In this document: positions 1-10,444 of the stretch, in pieces
Layout: each line of letters opens with the position of its first letter
How positions within the stretch are numbered: the stretch's first letter is position 1
The notes under the pieces: model-generated
Told to the model about the DNA's origin: nothing
The model's input: only the letters and a program-made list of their open reading frames with translations
Databases searched by the model: none
NCBI GenBank assembly: GCA_963786195.1
Contig: CAWAYH010000010.1
Location: 319,583 to 383,582 of the forward strand
Length of the DNA: 64,000 nucleotides
Direction of reading: 5' to 3'
Origin: CAWAYH01 sp963786195
GTDB taxonomy: Bacteria; Acidobacteriota; Vicinamibacteria; Vicinamibacterales; 2-12-FULL-66-21
Position numbers and translations under genes: made by a program

Positions 1-870
1 CGTTTGCCGGTGACCGAAGAACTTCGACCAGGGCGCTTTCGCGGCGATCCGGCGCTCGGCCGTGCGGATGTTGAAGACGCCGGGGTTCAGCCGCGGGCTG
101 ACCTCGTCCCATCCCAGCGGCATCGAGACCGGCGCGTGCGGTCGCCAGCGAACGGAAAACGGCGGCGCGATGGTCTGCCCGGACGCGTTGCGCATGACGT
201 CCAGATACACCGGCGCGCGACGTTTGGCTTTACGCGCTTCCAGCGTGACGAGCTTTGGATGCTGCGCGGCCATCTCCCGGCCGATCGCGACCGCGTACGC
301 CCGCACCTGGTCCTGCGACGCGCCGCGCCTGAGCGGCACGAAGACGTGAAGTCCGCGCCCGCCGGATGTCTTCGCAAACGACTCGAGCCCGTGATCCTCG
401 AGGCGATCCCTCAGCAGCAGCGCCGCGCGCGCGGCCGACTCGAATCCATCCGACGGATCGAGATCGAAGGCGAGCCAGTCCGGGCGATCGAGCTGATCGG
501 TCCGGCTGTTCATCACGTGCATCGCGATGCAGCCGAGGTTCACGAGCGTCAGCAGCGTCTTCCGGCTCCCGCCGACGATGTAGTCGACGTCGCGCCTGGC
601 GGTCGGTGCGGCAATGCGCATCGTGGGCACGTTGTCGGGCAGGTTGTCGGGCGCCTGTTTCTGGAAGAAACACTGCGCGCGAATGCCTTCCGGACATCGC
701 TCCATCGTCACCGCGCGGCCCTTCAGCCACGGGAGGATCTGGGATGCGATGCGGGCGTAGAAACGGGCGAGATCCAGCTTCGTCAGGCCGTCATCCGGCC
801 AGAACAACTTCGACGGGTGCGTGATGACGGCCCCGCCGAGCCGCACAGGAGCGCCACGGGAGCTGGGCAT
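1..870 (-). CDS. LigD polymerase-domain protein, C-terminus beyond window
   Basis: Translating the minus strand from an ATG at 870 gives an uninterrupted frame to the window edge. It matches the archaeo-eukaryotic-primase-type polymerase domain of bacterial LigD, which adds nucleotides during non-homologous end joining. Visible family motifs are HPSKLFWPDDGLTKLDLARFY near residue 18, the acidic LAFDLDPSD (metal-binding Asp pair) near residue 130, and SGGRGLHVFVPL near residue 160. About 290 residues are present. Whether this is a stand-alone polymerase or part of a polymerase-ligase fusion cannot be decided because the rest lies outside. Unlike its plus-strand neighbour it shows no frameshift. 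Confidence 0.9.
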   Translation of the reverse strand, partial: MPSSRGAPVRLGGAVITHPSKLFWPDDGLTKLDLARFYARIASQILPWLKGRAVTMERCPEGIRAQCFFQKQAPDNLPDNVPTMRIAAPTARRDVDYIVGGSRKTLLTLVNLGCIAMHVMNSRTDQLDRPDWLAFDLDPSDGFESAARAALLLRDRLEDHGLESFAKTSGGRGLHVFVPLRRGASQDQVRAYAVAIGREMAAQHPKLVTLEARKAKRRAPVYLDVMRNASGQTIAPPFSVRWRPHAPVSMPLGWDEVSPRLNPGVFNIRTAERRIAAKAPWSKFFGHRQT

Positions 871-1007
871 GTCGTCCGCAAGAAAGCCGTTCGTGCGGGC
901 CGCTATTGTGCCACCAATGGCTGGGGGAATACAGTATCCTCGCGTCGAACAACGGGACGGCCGTTTTCGGAGTGATGTCGCCCTCTTCGAAGTCAGGAGC
1001 AGCAGCC

Positions 1008-2334
1008 ATGTTCACGCGGCGCACATTCCTTCGGACAACCGGAACGGCAGGCATGGCCGCGGTCGCGGCGTTCACGGATCGCGGCCTGGATCGCGTCGCG
1101 GCGGCGGGCCGCGCGGTCGCCGGCCGCGCACCGGCGGAGGTCGCCGTCGACGAAACCTACTGGCGCGAGATCCAGCAGGCCTTCACGCTCGATCGCACGA
1201 TCATCAATCTCAACAACGGCGGCTGCTGCCCGAGCCCGCGGGTCGTCCACGAGGCGCTCAAGCGCTATCTCGATCATCTCCAACCAGGCGCCCGTGTACC
1301 ACATGTGGCAGATCCTCGAGCCGAACATCGAGACCGTGCGCCGGCGGCTCGCGGCGGAGTTCGGCTGCGATCCCGAGGAGCTGGCGATCACGCGCAACGC
1401 GAGCGAGGCGCTGCAGATCGCGCAGCTCGGCATCGATCTGAAGGCCGGCGACGAAGTCGTCACGACCAACCAGGACTACGGCCGGATGCTCGACACGTGG
1501 GAGCAGCGCGTCCGGCGCGACGGCATCAAGCTCACGAAGATCTCGTTTCCGGTGCCGCCGAAGTCGATGGACGATCTCGCCGACCGGCTGATCGGCGCGA
1601 TCACGCCGGCGACGAAGGTCCTGCACTTCTGCCACATCACGAACCTGACCGGGCAGATCTTCCCGGTCAAGCGGATCTGCGACGAGGCGCGGCGGCGCGG
1701 CATCAAGACCGTCGTCGACGGCGCGCACGCGTTCGCGCACTTTCCCGTTCAAAGCGAGGGACCTCGGCTGCGACTACTACGGCACCAGCCTGCACAAGTG
1801 GCTGCTCGCGCCCATCGGCACCGGCTTCCTTTACGTCCGGCGCGAGAACATCGCGTCGCTCTGGCCGCTGACGCCGGCGCGGCGCAGTCCACGACGAACG
1901 ACATCCGCAAGTTCGAGGAGATCGGGACGCATCCGGCAGCGAACCACAACGCGATCGCCGAGGCGCTGACGCTTCCACGAAGGCATCGGCATCGAGCGGA
2001 AGGCCGCGCGCCTGCGCTACCTGCGGGATCGGTGGGCGACCCGGCTGGCGACAGAACCCGAAGATCAGGATCCACACCAACCTCGATCCGGCGCACTCGT
2101 GCGCGATCGGCACCGTGCAGATCGTCGGCGTGCCGACGGCGAAGGTCGTCGCGCGACTGTGGGAGCGCTGGCGGATCATCGCCACGCCGATCGTCCACGC
2201 CGAGTACGAAGGCGCGCGCGTCACCCCGAACGTCTACACGACGCTGGAGGAAGTCGACACGTTTGCGGCGGCGATGGAAGACATCGCCACGCAGGGGCAT
2301 CGAACTAACAGCGGAGTCGTTGCTCAGCGAATAG
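1008..2334 (+). CDS. Tat-exported class V aminotransferase, frameshifted
   Basis: The ATG at 1008 follows AGGAGC and opens with a twin-arginine signal (FTRRTFLRTTGTAGMAAVAA), as in acidobacterial isopenicillin-N-epimerase-like PLP enzymes. Fragments in alternating frames join into one protein: NLNNGG near the N-terminus, ITRNASEAL, TTNQDYGRMLDTWEQR, VVDGAHAFAHFP (the PLP Asp), TSLHKWLLAPIGTGFLYV (the PLP Lys) and a C-terminal half with TVQIVGVPTAKVV. The frame changes near 1280, 1748, 1880, 1978, 2050 and 2297. The last places the stop at 2334; without it the frame runs to 2435. Substrate unknown. The indels look like sequence errors, not decay, because every domain is still recognisable. Confidence 0.75.
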
Positions 2335-2583
2335 ACCGTCAGACCCGCGGAGTCTCGAGTGGGGCTGGTGAGAGACTGTGGCCGCTGGTGAGTCGACCGG
2401 AGAGCGGAACGCGAAGCACCCTGCGAAAGTGCTGACGTTTAATCATGGACGCCGGTACCGGACCAGCCCGGCACGGCCCCAGCGATCCGCCCCCGGTCCA
2501 CCGCAGCGGTACACAGGGAAATCCACCACCGCGGAACCCCGGACGGGAGGCGGGGTTCCGCGGGGTGGACAGGTGACTCGCGT

Positions 2584-3260
2584 TTAGGCGAGCACCTTGA
2601 TGACGACGCGGCGGTTCTGCGCACGGCCGTCGCTGGTCTTGTTCGGCGCAATCGGCTTCTCTTCGCCGTAGCTGATCACGTTGATCTTGTGGAGCGGCAC
2701 CTGGTGCTGTCTCGTAGATGTAGCGCTTCACGTTCTCCGCGCGCTCGAGCCCGAGCTTGATAGTTGATGTCCTTCGCGCCGCGTTGTCCGTGTGACCTTC
2801 GATCTCGATGTAGGCGCCGTTCGGATTCGCCTTCAGCTGCTGCACGAGCTGATCGATCTCGCCTGACGTCACGTCTCGGGCATCGCCGCCTGACCGAACT
2901 TGAAGTTGCCCTTGTCTTCGCTCAGCACGACTTCGTAGACGAGCCGCTTCGACAGCCTTCTCGATCGCGTCGGCGCGCGTCGTTCGACCGCATCCGCGGC
3001 CGCGCGCGCTTCGTCAGCGCGCTGCCCGGCGGCGGCGGCCTTCTGATCGCGCCGCGGCAGCCTTCTGATCGACTTCACCGATCTCTGGCTTCGTTGGCGC
3101 GCGTCCGCTCCTGGGTCTCTTCGACCGACTTCGCGAGCGTGTCGACCTTCGTCGTTGACCTGCCCGACTTCGCCTCGCACGAACTTCTTCGTCGCGCACG
3201 CCGTGGTGCCACCAAGCGCCAGCGCGAGCACCGGAACCGCCACGCACGAACTCTCTTCAT
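2584..3260 (-). CDS. OmpA-family outer-membrane lipoprotein, frameshifted
   Basis: This is a peptidoglycan-binding OmpA/Pal-type lipoprotein. The ATG at 3260 follows a strong GGAGG. After a shift within the first codons it reads a signal ending in TTAC, followed by ATKKFVRGEVGQVNDE, the usual start of the mature acidobacterial protein. A helical, alanine-rich coiled-coil segment follows (SVEETQERTRANEAR, ADEARAAADA). The C-terminal OmpA domain carries EIEGHTDN and LGLERAENVKRYI and ends with QNRRVVIKVLA. At least four one-base frame changes occur, near 3248, 3080, 2870 and 2710. It should tether the outer membrane to the cell wall. Confidence 0.8.
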
Positions 3261-3346
3261 GATGTCCTCCGTCTATAGTCGCACGAATCCGCTGCACCCG
3301 ACCGCCTCGCTTATGAGATCCCGGCTACCGACGTCGGCTGTCAGCC

Positions 3347-4355
3347 TCACCTGATCCAGTCCCGGACCGACGTACGACCGCCGCCAGCGGAGTACCCGCT
3401 TCGCGCACGCACGACGTGGTCTGCGATTGCGCGCCCGCACTTCCAGCGGCCTCCAGCCTGCTCTCGCCGACGCTTCGAACGCCAGCAGGTACTGGTGCCG
3501 CAGCTCGCCCACGATCTGCCGTCGCGGCGATGCTCGCATGCGCCGGCGCGCTCGCCGATGAAGCAGCTCACCGCCCGTCCACCGCGCCAGGTCCGTCAGA
3601 GCCGCTGCTCATCGACCCCGTGCCGTGTCCGTCGTGTCCGCGGATCGTCGATCGCCGACATCACCGCGACGATGTAGACCGGGATGTCGATGCTGCTCGC
3701 AATCGCCGGATACCTTCGGCCGCCGTCAAGCGGCTCTTCGTGTCGATGCCGTCGGTCAGCACCACGACGCGCCGCTCGCTGCGGCAATCCGGCCATCGCC
3801 GCCGCCGATTTCCGCCGCCACCGTCCTCGCCGTTTCCGCGATCGCGTCGTACAGCGACGTCTGACCGAACGGCGGATTCGACGTTCTCGAGTCGCGGTCT
3901 CGAGACGCCGCGAAGTCCGACGTGAACTCCGTGACGCGCTGCGAGCCGCGTGTCGAACGAAAACAGCGCCGCCTGATCGCCCTTCTTCAAAGCACTGAAC
4001 AGGTGCCGCGCCGCCTGCTGCGCGTCGACGGCCTTCGTGCCCACCCGCATGCTGCCGCTGACGTCGAACAGCACCGCCAGCTTGATCGGCCCGTCCGCTT
4101 CAGTCTGGAAGCCGACGATCGGCCTGCCGCTCGCCCCCCTCGACGACGATGAAGTCGTCACGCTGGAAGGTCGGGCACGAATCGCCCCTTGCGATCGCGC
4201 ACGACCGCCGCGACGGAAACGAGATCGACCGAAGACCTGAACTTCGGCGCCGGCTCCGTTGCGGGCGGCGGCACCGTGGAGCCTTGCGCGCCTGCCAGCC
4301 CGGCCGACAGCAGCAGTGCTGCTGCGGCGGCGAGGACGGCCCGACGCCCCAACAT
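3347..4355 (-). CDS. VWFA-domain secreted protein, frameshifted
   Basis: The ATG at 4355 opens a signal peptide (MLGRRAVLAAAAALLLSAG, ending near AGAQ). Next come FRSSVDLVSVAAVVRDRKGRFV, a von Willebrand A core with the MIDAS metal motif DVSGSM, VVLTDGIDTKSRLT, IPVYIVAVMS and ELRHQYLLAFE, ending in VVRARSGYSAG at 3347. This architecture is the VWFA-related protein abundant in Acidobacteriota, usually exported and of unknown partner. The reading frame changes near 4160, 3960, 3800, 3690, 3570 and 3440. An in-frame ATG at 4418 is possible but gives a worse signal peptide. Confidence 0.75.
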
Positions 4356-4460
4356 GAGCCGTCTACATACCAAAGAGCCTGCCAGTGAGTAAGTCGCTGA
4401 TTTTATTGGAGATAACATAGTTGTCGTTCCGCTAACGGCGTACGTTCTTGCCGATCAGCA

Positions 4461-4506
4461 TGTAGAAATTACGCGATCTCTGAAATCCGCGCCTGTCATT
4501 TCTACA
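4461..4506. repeat. Inverted repeat TGTAGAAAT/ATTTCTACA
   Basis: Nine-base perfect arms lie at 4461-4469 and 4498-4506 with a 28-base spacer, in the AT-richer gap between the divergent VWFA and aminotransferase genes. It could be an operator; there is no T-tract to make it a terminator. The rest of the gap (4356-4559) holds nothing else I can support. Confidence 0.35.
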
Positions 4507-4559
4507 AGCGCCGGGCTGGCGTTCAAAAGCCCTCGCGTTTACCTGTAAGATTCGGCGGA

Positions 4560-5802
4560 ATGAGCGGCCGCACAGCTTCCTCGATTCCGGTCGCCACGCG
4601 CGTCGGCGGGCTTCGTCTACGCCATCCGCAATATCGTGGCGGAGGCTCGAAAGGTTGAGGCCGCCGGCCGACACGTCCGCTACCTCAATATCGGCGACCC
4701 GATCACGTTCGGATTCAAGACCCCGCCACACCTCATCGAGGCCGTCGAGCGGGCGATGCGCGACGGCCACAATGGCTACGCGCCCTCGGTCGGCATCCTG
4801 CCGGCACGTGAGGCGGTCGCGGCCGAATGCGCCCGGCGCGGCATGCCGCTGACGCCCGATCGCGTGGTGATTACCTCCGGCACGTCGGAGGGCATCGAGC
4901 TGACGCTCACCGCCCTGGCCGAAGCGGGCGACGAGGTGCTCGTCCCGGTTCCGACCTATCCGCTATACACGGCGGTCCTCGCGAAGATTGGCGCGCGGCC
5001 GGTTTTCTACCGCACCGATCCTGCCCGCGGCTGGCTGCCCGACCTCGATCACATTCGCGGAGCCTGATCACGCCGGCGACGCGGGCGCTCGTGGTGATCG
5101 ATCCGAACAACCCGACCGGCGCGACTTATCCCGACTGACGTCCGGCGCGACGCTTGTGGAGCTTGCCGACCGCCACAACTTCCCGCTGCTCGCCGACGAG
5201 GTCTACGCGGATCTCGCCTTCGAGGGCCCGGTGCCGGCGCATCGCGGCGCAGAACCCCGACGCGCCCGTCATCACCTTCTCATCGCTGTCGAAGGCGTAT
5301 CTGGCGCCGGGCTGGCGCGCGGGGTGGATGGCGGTCGGCCGAACCGATCGGCTCGACGAGGTGCTTGCCGGCGATCAAGAAGCTGGCGGACGGCCGACTC
5401 TGCGCAACCGGGCCGATGGAACACGCGATCGTCGCCGCGCTCAACGGCGATCGGTCGCATCAGGCAGGCGTTTCGTGACGCGCTGCGCGAGCGCGGCGAG
5501 TTGACGACGCGGCGGCTGAACGCGCATCGCCGGGCATCACCGCTGTCGCGCCGACAGCCGCCTTCTACTCGATGCCGCGCGTCGCGCTGCCACCCGGGGT
5601 GACCGACGCGGACTACGTGCTGGCGCTGCTCCGCGCGACCGGCGTGTTGTGCGTGTACGGCTCGGGCTTCGGCACCGCGCCGCAGGACGGCTTCTTCCGG
5701 GTCGTCTTCCTCGCGCCGCCGCGAGAGCTGTCCGAGATCTACGACGCGATCGCCCAGTTCACGGAGCAGTTCCTCACGGACCATCTACGGGCTCGGCCGT
5801 AG
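4560..5802 (+). CDS. Class I/II aminotransferase (aspartate/alanine type), frameshifted
   Basis: This is a PLP-dependent fold-type I aminotransferase. Starting at the ATG at 4560, a shift near 4610 restores FVYAIRNIVAEARKVE. Further motifs are YLNIGDPITFGF, NGYAPSVGILPAREAVA, VITSGTSEGIELTLTAL, VVIDPNNPTGATYP, LADEVYADLAFEG and the PLP-lysine block SLSKAYLAPGWRAGW, ending in QFTEQFLTDHLRARP. The layout resembles AlaA/AspC-like enzymes that interconvert alanine or aspartate with 2-oxoacids; the true substrate cannot be assigned. Frames change near 4610, 5065, 5135, 5240, 5370, 5450 and 5540. The 4636-5067 segment is the longest clean piece. Confidence 0.78.
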
Positions 5803-5876
5803 ACATCTACGCGCCGTCACGGCCCGGCTGAACCAGCTCCGGCTCGTGATCGTCTCTTCGTAGGTGCGGTAGCTGC

Positions 5877-7046
5877 ATGCCAACCCAGTCCTCGGCTTCC
5901 GATCGTGCGCGCGAGTGGTTCCACACTTACACCCGCGATCTGTCGTCCGACGATATACAACGCCTCTTCACGGACGACACCAGGGACGCGTACGACTATT
6001 TCGCGCGAGGCATCGACGAGGACGAGCTGTCGAAGCTTCCCTGGTGGCAGCGCGCGGCGCTCAGATTCCGTCGGGTCTTCGTCGCATTCACGCTCAGGCT
6101 GCCGCCGGCGCGACGGGCGCTGTATTTCGCCGCGCTCGTCATCGCCATCCTCGGACTGCTGAGGCTCTTCCAGGGGTTCGCAAGAGTTCTCATCCCGCTG
6201 GGGACACCGTTCTTTCAGGTCGGTGTGTTCCTTCCCGTCTGGGCGCCTGGCACATTCGCGCTCATCGTGAGCCTCGTGCTCGTCAATCTGCTCGTGCTGC
6301 TCGAGGTCGCCGACCGCCTGTCGCTCAAGGGCGAGCTCGAGGTTGCGAGAGAGATCCAGCTGGCGCTGCTCCCTCGCGGCACGTACTCGACGCGGGGCAG
6401 CGACGTTCACGGCGCGACGAAACCGGCCAACACCGTCGGGGGAGATTTCTACGACGTGCTGCCGCAGCCCGACGGCACGGTGGTCCTGACGCTCGGCGAC
6501 GTCGCGGGGAAAGGGAGTCCGGCGGCGCTGCTGATGGCGCTGCTCCTCGCGTCGTTGCGGACGCTCGTCGAGGAACGGCTCGAGGCGCCAACGCTCGTCG
6601 CGCGGCTCAACGTCCAGATCTGCCGGCACAGCCCCGCCTCGCGCTTCATCACGCTGGTCTACGTGATCTACGACCCGTCAACGGGCGACCTGACCTACGT
6701 CAACGCCGGACAGAACCCGCCGCTCATCCGGCGCGCGAACGGCCGGTTCGAACGGCTGCAGGGAACCGGCATCGCGCTCGGACTGTTCGAGAACTCCGAG
6801 TACTCGGCCGCGCGGACGCGCCTCGATCCCGGCGACCTGCTCGTGTTTTACAGCGATGGGATCACGGAGGCGGAAAACCCCGCCGGCCAACCGCTCGAGG
6901 AGGGTGGGCTCGAACAGATTGTCGAGCTGCACGCGGCGAAGCCCCCTGGCGCGATCGTGACCGAAGTGCTCGCGGCCGTCGAAGCCCATGCCCGGCGGCC
7001 ACGGTTCGCCGACGATCTGACGTTATTGATATTGAAGCGATCCTGA
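5877..7046 (+). CDS. Membrane PP2C/SpoIIE-type serine phosphatase (RsbU-like)
   Basis: This intact 389-residue protein has a hydrophilic N-terminus, two hydrophobic segments around residues 80-100 and 115-145, then a SpoIIE/RsbU phosphatase domain. Domain landmarks are EVAREIQLALLP, the metal-binding GGDFYDV, GDVAGKGSPAALLMA, YSDGITEAENP and a terminal DDLTLLIL. Such enzymes dephosphorylate anti-sigma-factor antagonists in partner-switching pathways; no antagonist or anti-sigma kinase lies beside it. It is one of three metal-dependent phosphatases in the window (others at 16953 and 42648). Confidence 0.9.
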   Translation: MPTQSSASDRAREWFHTYTRDLSSDDIQRLFTDDTRDAYDYFARGIDEDELSKLPWWQRAALRFRRVFVAFTLRLPPARRALYFAALVIAILGLLRLFQGFARVLIPLGTPFFQVGVFLPVWAPGTFALIVSLVLVNLLVLLEVADRLSLKGELEVAREIQLALLPRGTYSTRGSDVHGATKPANTVGGDFYDVLPQPDGTVVLTLGDVAGKGSPAALLMALLLASLRTLVEERLEAPTLVARLNVQICRHSPASRFITLVYVIYDPSTGDLTYVNAGQNPPLIRRANGRFERLQGTGIALGLFENSEYSAARTRLDPGDLLVFYSDGITEAENPAGQPLEEGGLEQIVELHAAKPPGAIVTEVLAAVEAHARRPRFADDLTLLILKRS

Positions 7047-7132
7047 AGGTGCTGGAGGTGCTGAAGGTGCTGTTCGTCCCGCAGCTCGTCCCAGCACCAG
7101 CACCTTCAGCACCTTCAGCACCTTCAGCACTT
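7044..7132. repeat. 9-base direct repeats forming a long hairpin
   Basis: Units of GAAGGTGCTG/GGAGGTGCTG (7044-7071) are repeated in inverted orientation as CAGCACCTT units (7094-7132), separated by about 22 bases. The arms could form a long imperfect stem just after the phosphatase stop codon. There is no U-tract, so a role as a terminator or 3' stabiliser is only a guess. Confidence 0.6.
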
Positions 7133-7169
7133 TCCGATTGTTAGCCCCGGCCGGCCGGCGGGGTCTAAA

Positions 7170-9881
7170 ATGTGTTCACTCATGGGGCGCGCTCTACTCC
7201 TGGCGCTCGCGTGTCTGGCCGCGGCTCGCGGTGCGGCGGCCCAGCCTACTTCTCCGCCCGATTCCATCGAGAAGCTCGTTGCGCGGCTCGAGCAGGCGCT
7301 TGCCGCGGGCGATCGCGACGCGATCATGTCGCTGGGCACGGTCGACGCCAGCTCGCTCGACGCGTTTGCCGAAGCCGCGGGTGACAAGCCGACGCGCGTC
7401 GTCGTCAAGGAGCGCGATCGCCGGCCGCTCGAAGACGGCGGCCAACGACTCCTGATTGAAGTGTTTGCGGAGCAAGGCAGCGAGGCGCGACTGGCGCCGT
7501 GGGAACTGGATCTGATGCCGGCCGGGGGACGCGGTGCGCGCGCGAAGAATGCGATCGAGTGGCGACTGATACGCGCCGAACGCCTGACGCTCGTCTCTGG
7601 ACTGTACCGGCTCGCGCTCAACACGACCAAGCAATACGACGTCCGCAACCTGGTCGTCACCGGAACGGATTTCGCGATCGAAATGCAGTCCGGCAGTGCC
7701 TTCGTCGCCGAGACGGGCGAGGGGCCAACGGCCATCGTCCTCGTGGGGCGCGGGCGCATGCGGTTTACGCCGCCCGACGAATCGGAGCGATCCCAGGTCA
7801 GGATCTTCTCAGGTGCCGACGCGCTGGCGTCGGAATTCGACGGCGCATTCATCCGCATCAAGCCCGTCGAGTTCACCACGCGTTTCCCGGCACAGTCGAT
7901 GGTCCAGCGAGACGCGCAGCCGGCAGATCTCAAGCGCGCGAGCGAGATCTTCGAGGAGTTCATCGGGCGGACGTTCCAGCTCGACCTGACCGATCTGAGT
8001 CGCGAGCGCTGGTCGCTCGTGCCGCCGTCGGGCGATCTGATCGCGGAAGTCCGGACGCGCCAGTTCGGCAACCTCACCTACGCCCGCTCCGGCAGCGAAG
8101 CCGAGGACGTCACGCTCTTCGATCGCCGACGCCGCCGCAATATCTCGGTGTACGCGTCGGCCGCCAAGCTCGCGGCGCGTGGACGGTTTTACAGCGAAGA
8201 CGACCTCGCCGACTACGACATGCTCGACTACGAGATCGAGTCGACGTTCTCTCCCGAGCGGCTCTTCATCAACGGGAATGCGAAGCTGCGGCTCAGGGTC
8301 CGTTCGCCGGTCATGACGACGCTGACGCTGCGGCTGGCGGAAGCACTGACGGTTCGGGGCGTGTACTCGCCGGAGATGGGACGCCTCCTGCACTTGCGCG
8401 TCGTCGGGCAGAACAGCCTGATCGTGAACCTGCCGGCCGTCGTTCAACGTGACACCGAGCTCGTGTTGACCATCCTCTACAGCGGCCGGCTCGAGCCTCA
8501 AGAGGTCGACCGCGAGGGCATCGACGTCCAGCAGCAGGAGCGCGAGTCCGCGGCGATGCCGCTCGAGTTGCGCTGGGTCTACAGCAACAACTCGTACTGG
8601 TATCCGCAATCGACGGTGACGGACTACTCGCTCGCAAAGCTCCGCATCACCGTGCCGCAGGAATTCGACGTCGTCGCGAGCGGCGCGTCCAGCGGACCTG
8701 CGTCGCCCGCGCCGGGTCCGGTTGGCGGCGCGCCGCGCCAGAAGACGTTCGTGTTCGCGACCGATCGTCCCGTGCGCTATCTCACGTGCGCGATCAGCCG
8801 GTTCACGCCGGTCCTGTCGACGAAGCTCAAGATCCGGACGTCGCCGAAACCGGAAGCCGATGCGCTGGCCGGCTCTGCTGAACCTCCGGCGCCCGCGGCC
8901 GCCACGGACGGCAACGCGGATTCAGTCGCGCTCGTCGTGCAGGCGAACCCGCGCCAGACGGGCCGGGCGCGATCGATCGCGGAGCAGGCCAGCTCCATCA
9001 TGCAGTTCTACGCGTCGATCATCGGCGAAGCGCCCTACCCGAGCCTCACGCTCGCCGTCACGGAAAACGATCTGCCGGGCGGCCACAGCCCGGCCTACCT
9101 GGCGCTCGTCAACCAGACGCTGCCGACGACGCCGGTGGTGTGGCGCAACGATCCGGTCAACTTCGAGAACTTCCCGTCTTTCTTCGTCGCGCACGAGCTC
9201 GCGCACCAATGGTGGGGACAGGCGGTCGGCTGGAAGAACTACCACGAGCAGTGGCTGAGCGAGGGCTTCGCGCAGTACTTCGCGACGTTGTGGGCCGAGA
9301 AAGAACGCGGGCGCGACGGCATGGCCGCGGTGCTGCGGCAGATGCGGAGGTGGGGCATCGACACGTCGCCGCAGGGGCCGATTTACCTGGGGTATCGCCT
9401 CGGACACATCAAGGGCGACAGCCGCGTGCGCCGATCCATCCTCTACAACAAGGCGGCCGTCGTCCTGCACATGCTGCGGCGGCTCGTCGGGGACGATCCG
9501 TTCTACTGGGGCCTGCGGCGGTTCTACGCGGAGTGGCGCTTCAAGAAGGCCGGCACCGACGACTTCCGCGTCGCCATGGAAGCCACCACCGGGCGGGATC
9601 TCTCGCCGTTCTTCGACGCCTGGATTTACGGTGCCGCGATCCCGCGGCTGCGATTCAGCTACACCGCGAACGACAAGAGCGTCTCAGTCAAGTTCGAACA
9701 TCTCGACGCGGTGATTCAGGTTCCCGTCACCGTCACGATCACCTACGCCAGCGGTGAAACCGAAGACATCGTCGTGCCGGTGACCGAACGTGTCGCCGAG
9801 CGCACGATACCGCTGAAAGGTGTGCTTCGAAAAGTCGAGGCGAATGACGATGGTGGAGCGCTGGCCGAGATTGAGAAGTGA
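7170..9881 (+). CDS. M1-family zinc metallopeptidase, secreted
   Basis: This intact 903-residue protein has a signal peptide (hydrophobic stretch LLLALACLAAARGAAA). The gluzincin motif HELAH at residues 675-679 and the third zinc ligand Glu698, in WLSEGFAQYF, define an M1 aminopeptidase-type catalytic domain; the beta-rich region before it matches the usual M1 N-terminal domain. The canonical GAMEN exopeptidase motif is not obvious; the equivalent stretch is DLPGGHSPAYL, so peptidase specificity may differ from classical aminopeptidases. Likely periplasmic or anchored. Confidence 0.87.
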   Translation: MCSLMGRALLLALACLAAARGAAAQPTSPPDSIEKLVARLEQALAAGDRDAIMSLGTVDASSLDAFAEAAGDKPTRVVVKERDRRPLEDGGQRLLIEVFAEQGSEARLAPWELDLMPAGGRGARAKNAIEWRLIRAERLTLVSGLYRLALNTTKQYDVRNLVVTGTDFAIEMQSGSAFVAETGEGPTAIVLVGRGRMRFTPPDESERSQVRIFSGADALASEFDGAFIRIKPVEFTTRFPAQSMVQRDAQPADLKRASEIFEEFIGRTFQLDLTDLSRERWSLVPPSGDLIAEVRTRQFGNLTYARSGSEAEDVTLFDRRRRRNISVYASAAKLAARGRFYSEDDLADYDMLDYEIESTFSPERLFINGNAKLRLRVRSPVMTTLTLRLAEALTVRGVYSPEMGRLLHLRVVGQNSLIVNLPAVVQRDTELVLTILYSGRLEPQEVDREGIDVQQQERESAAMPLELRWVYSNNSYWYPQSTVTDYSLAKLRITVPQEFDVVASGASSGPASPAPGPVGGAPRQKTFVFATDRPVRYLTCAISRFTPVLSTKLKIRTSPKPEADALAGSAEPPAPAAATDGNADSVALVVQANPRQTGRARSIAEQASSIMQFYASIIGEAPYPSLTLAVTENDLPGGHSPAYLALVNQTLPTTPVVWRNDPVNFENFPSFFVAHELAHQWWGQAVGWKNYHEQWLSEGFAQYFATLWAEKERGRDGMAAVLRQMRRWGIDTSPQGPIYLGYRLGHIKGDSRVRRSILYNKAAVVLHMLRRLVGDDPFYWGLRRFYAEWRFKKAGTDDFRVAMEATTGRDLSPFFDAWIYGAAIPRLRFSYTANDKSVSVKFEHLDAVIQVPVTVTITYASGETEDIVVPVTERVAERTIPLKGVLRKVEANDDGGALAEIEK

Positions 9882-9902
9882 GGGCCGGATCCGACCCTCA
9901 CG

Positions 9903-10343
9903 TCAAGGCAAGTAAATAGCCGCGACGCGGGCTTCGCCGTTGCGTTCGAACGGTTCGAACACGAGGATGAACCGCGAGCCGGCGTACTCGTAGAAACGCG
10001 TCAGACGTTCTCCGAGGCTGCCACGATCCACTTCCTGACGGCCGCTTTCGGCGGCACGGCCCAGCCGCGCGGCTATCGTCGAGAACGTCTCCCCCACCCG
10101 GATTTCCTTCCCGTCGAGGAACGGCAGGACCGGCACTGACACAGCGCGCGCCGGAATCGCGGGCGGGATGCTCGCGATGATGGACCGCGCGGCGGTCGGC
10201 AGCGGGCGCGCGGCCGGCGACGGCCGCAGCTCGCGCAGGATCATCGAGCCGACGGCAACGGTCGCCACCAGAAAAGTCGCGGCAATGAGCCACTCGAAAA
10301 CGGGCGCCAACCGGAATCGCGGGCGGACATGGAGCGCGTCCAT
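9903..10343 (-). CDS. Hypothetical single-pass membrane protein
   Basis: I do not recognise the family. The 146-residue product has one strong transmembrane helix (WLIAATFLVATVAVGSMIL, residues 18-36), a proline/alanine-rich linker, and a C-terminal domain of about 90 residues with RFYEYAGSRFILVFEPF. It converges with the peptidase gene (22-base gap) and is transcribed away from the NuoG-like gene. A type II orientation with the C-terminal domain outside the cytoplasm is likely from the topology alone. Confidence 0.7.
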   Translation of the reverse strand: MDALHVRPRFRLAPVFEWLIAATFLVATVAVGSMILRELRPSPAARPLPTAARSIIASIPPAIPARAVSVPVLPFLDGKEIRVGETFSTIAARLGRAAESGRQEVDRGSLGERLTRFYEYAGSRFILVFEPFERNGEARVAAIYLP

Positions 10344-10444
10344 TCGGGCCTCCCTGGTTGGGTTGAGGGGCCGGGCGAGAGCCCCACTCTAGGTCGCGGC
10401 AGCGGCCAAGTCAAGCGCTGATCCTGCAGTATGATTGAAGGCTT

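Noticed and set aside
4..975. Plus-strand open frame of 323 codons
   Set aside because: Antisense to the LigD polymerase domain, whose motifs are clear on the minus strand.
7044..7132. CRISPR array
   Set aside because: Units are 9 bases with no spacers and occur in inverted orientation; no cas genes anywhere.
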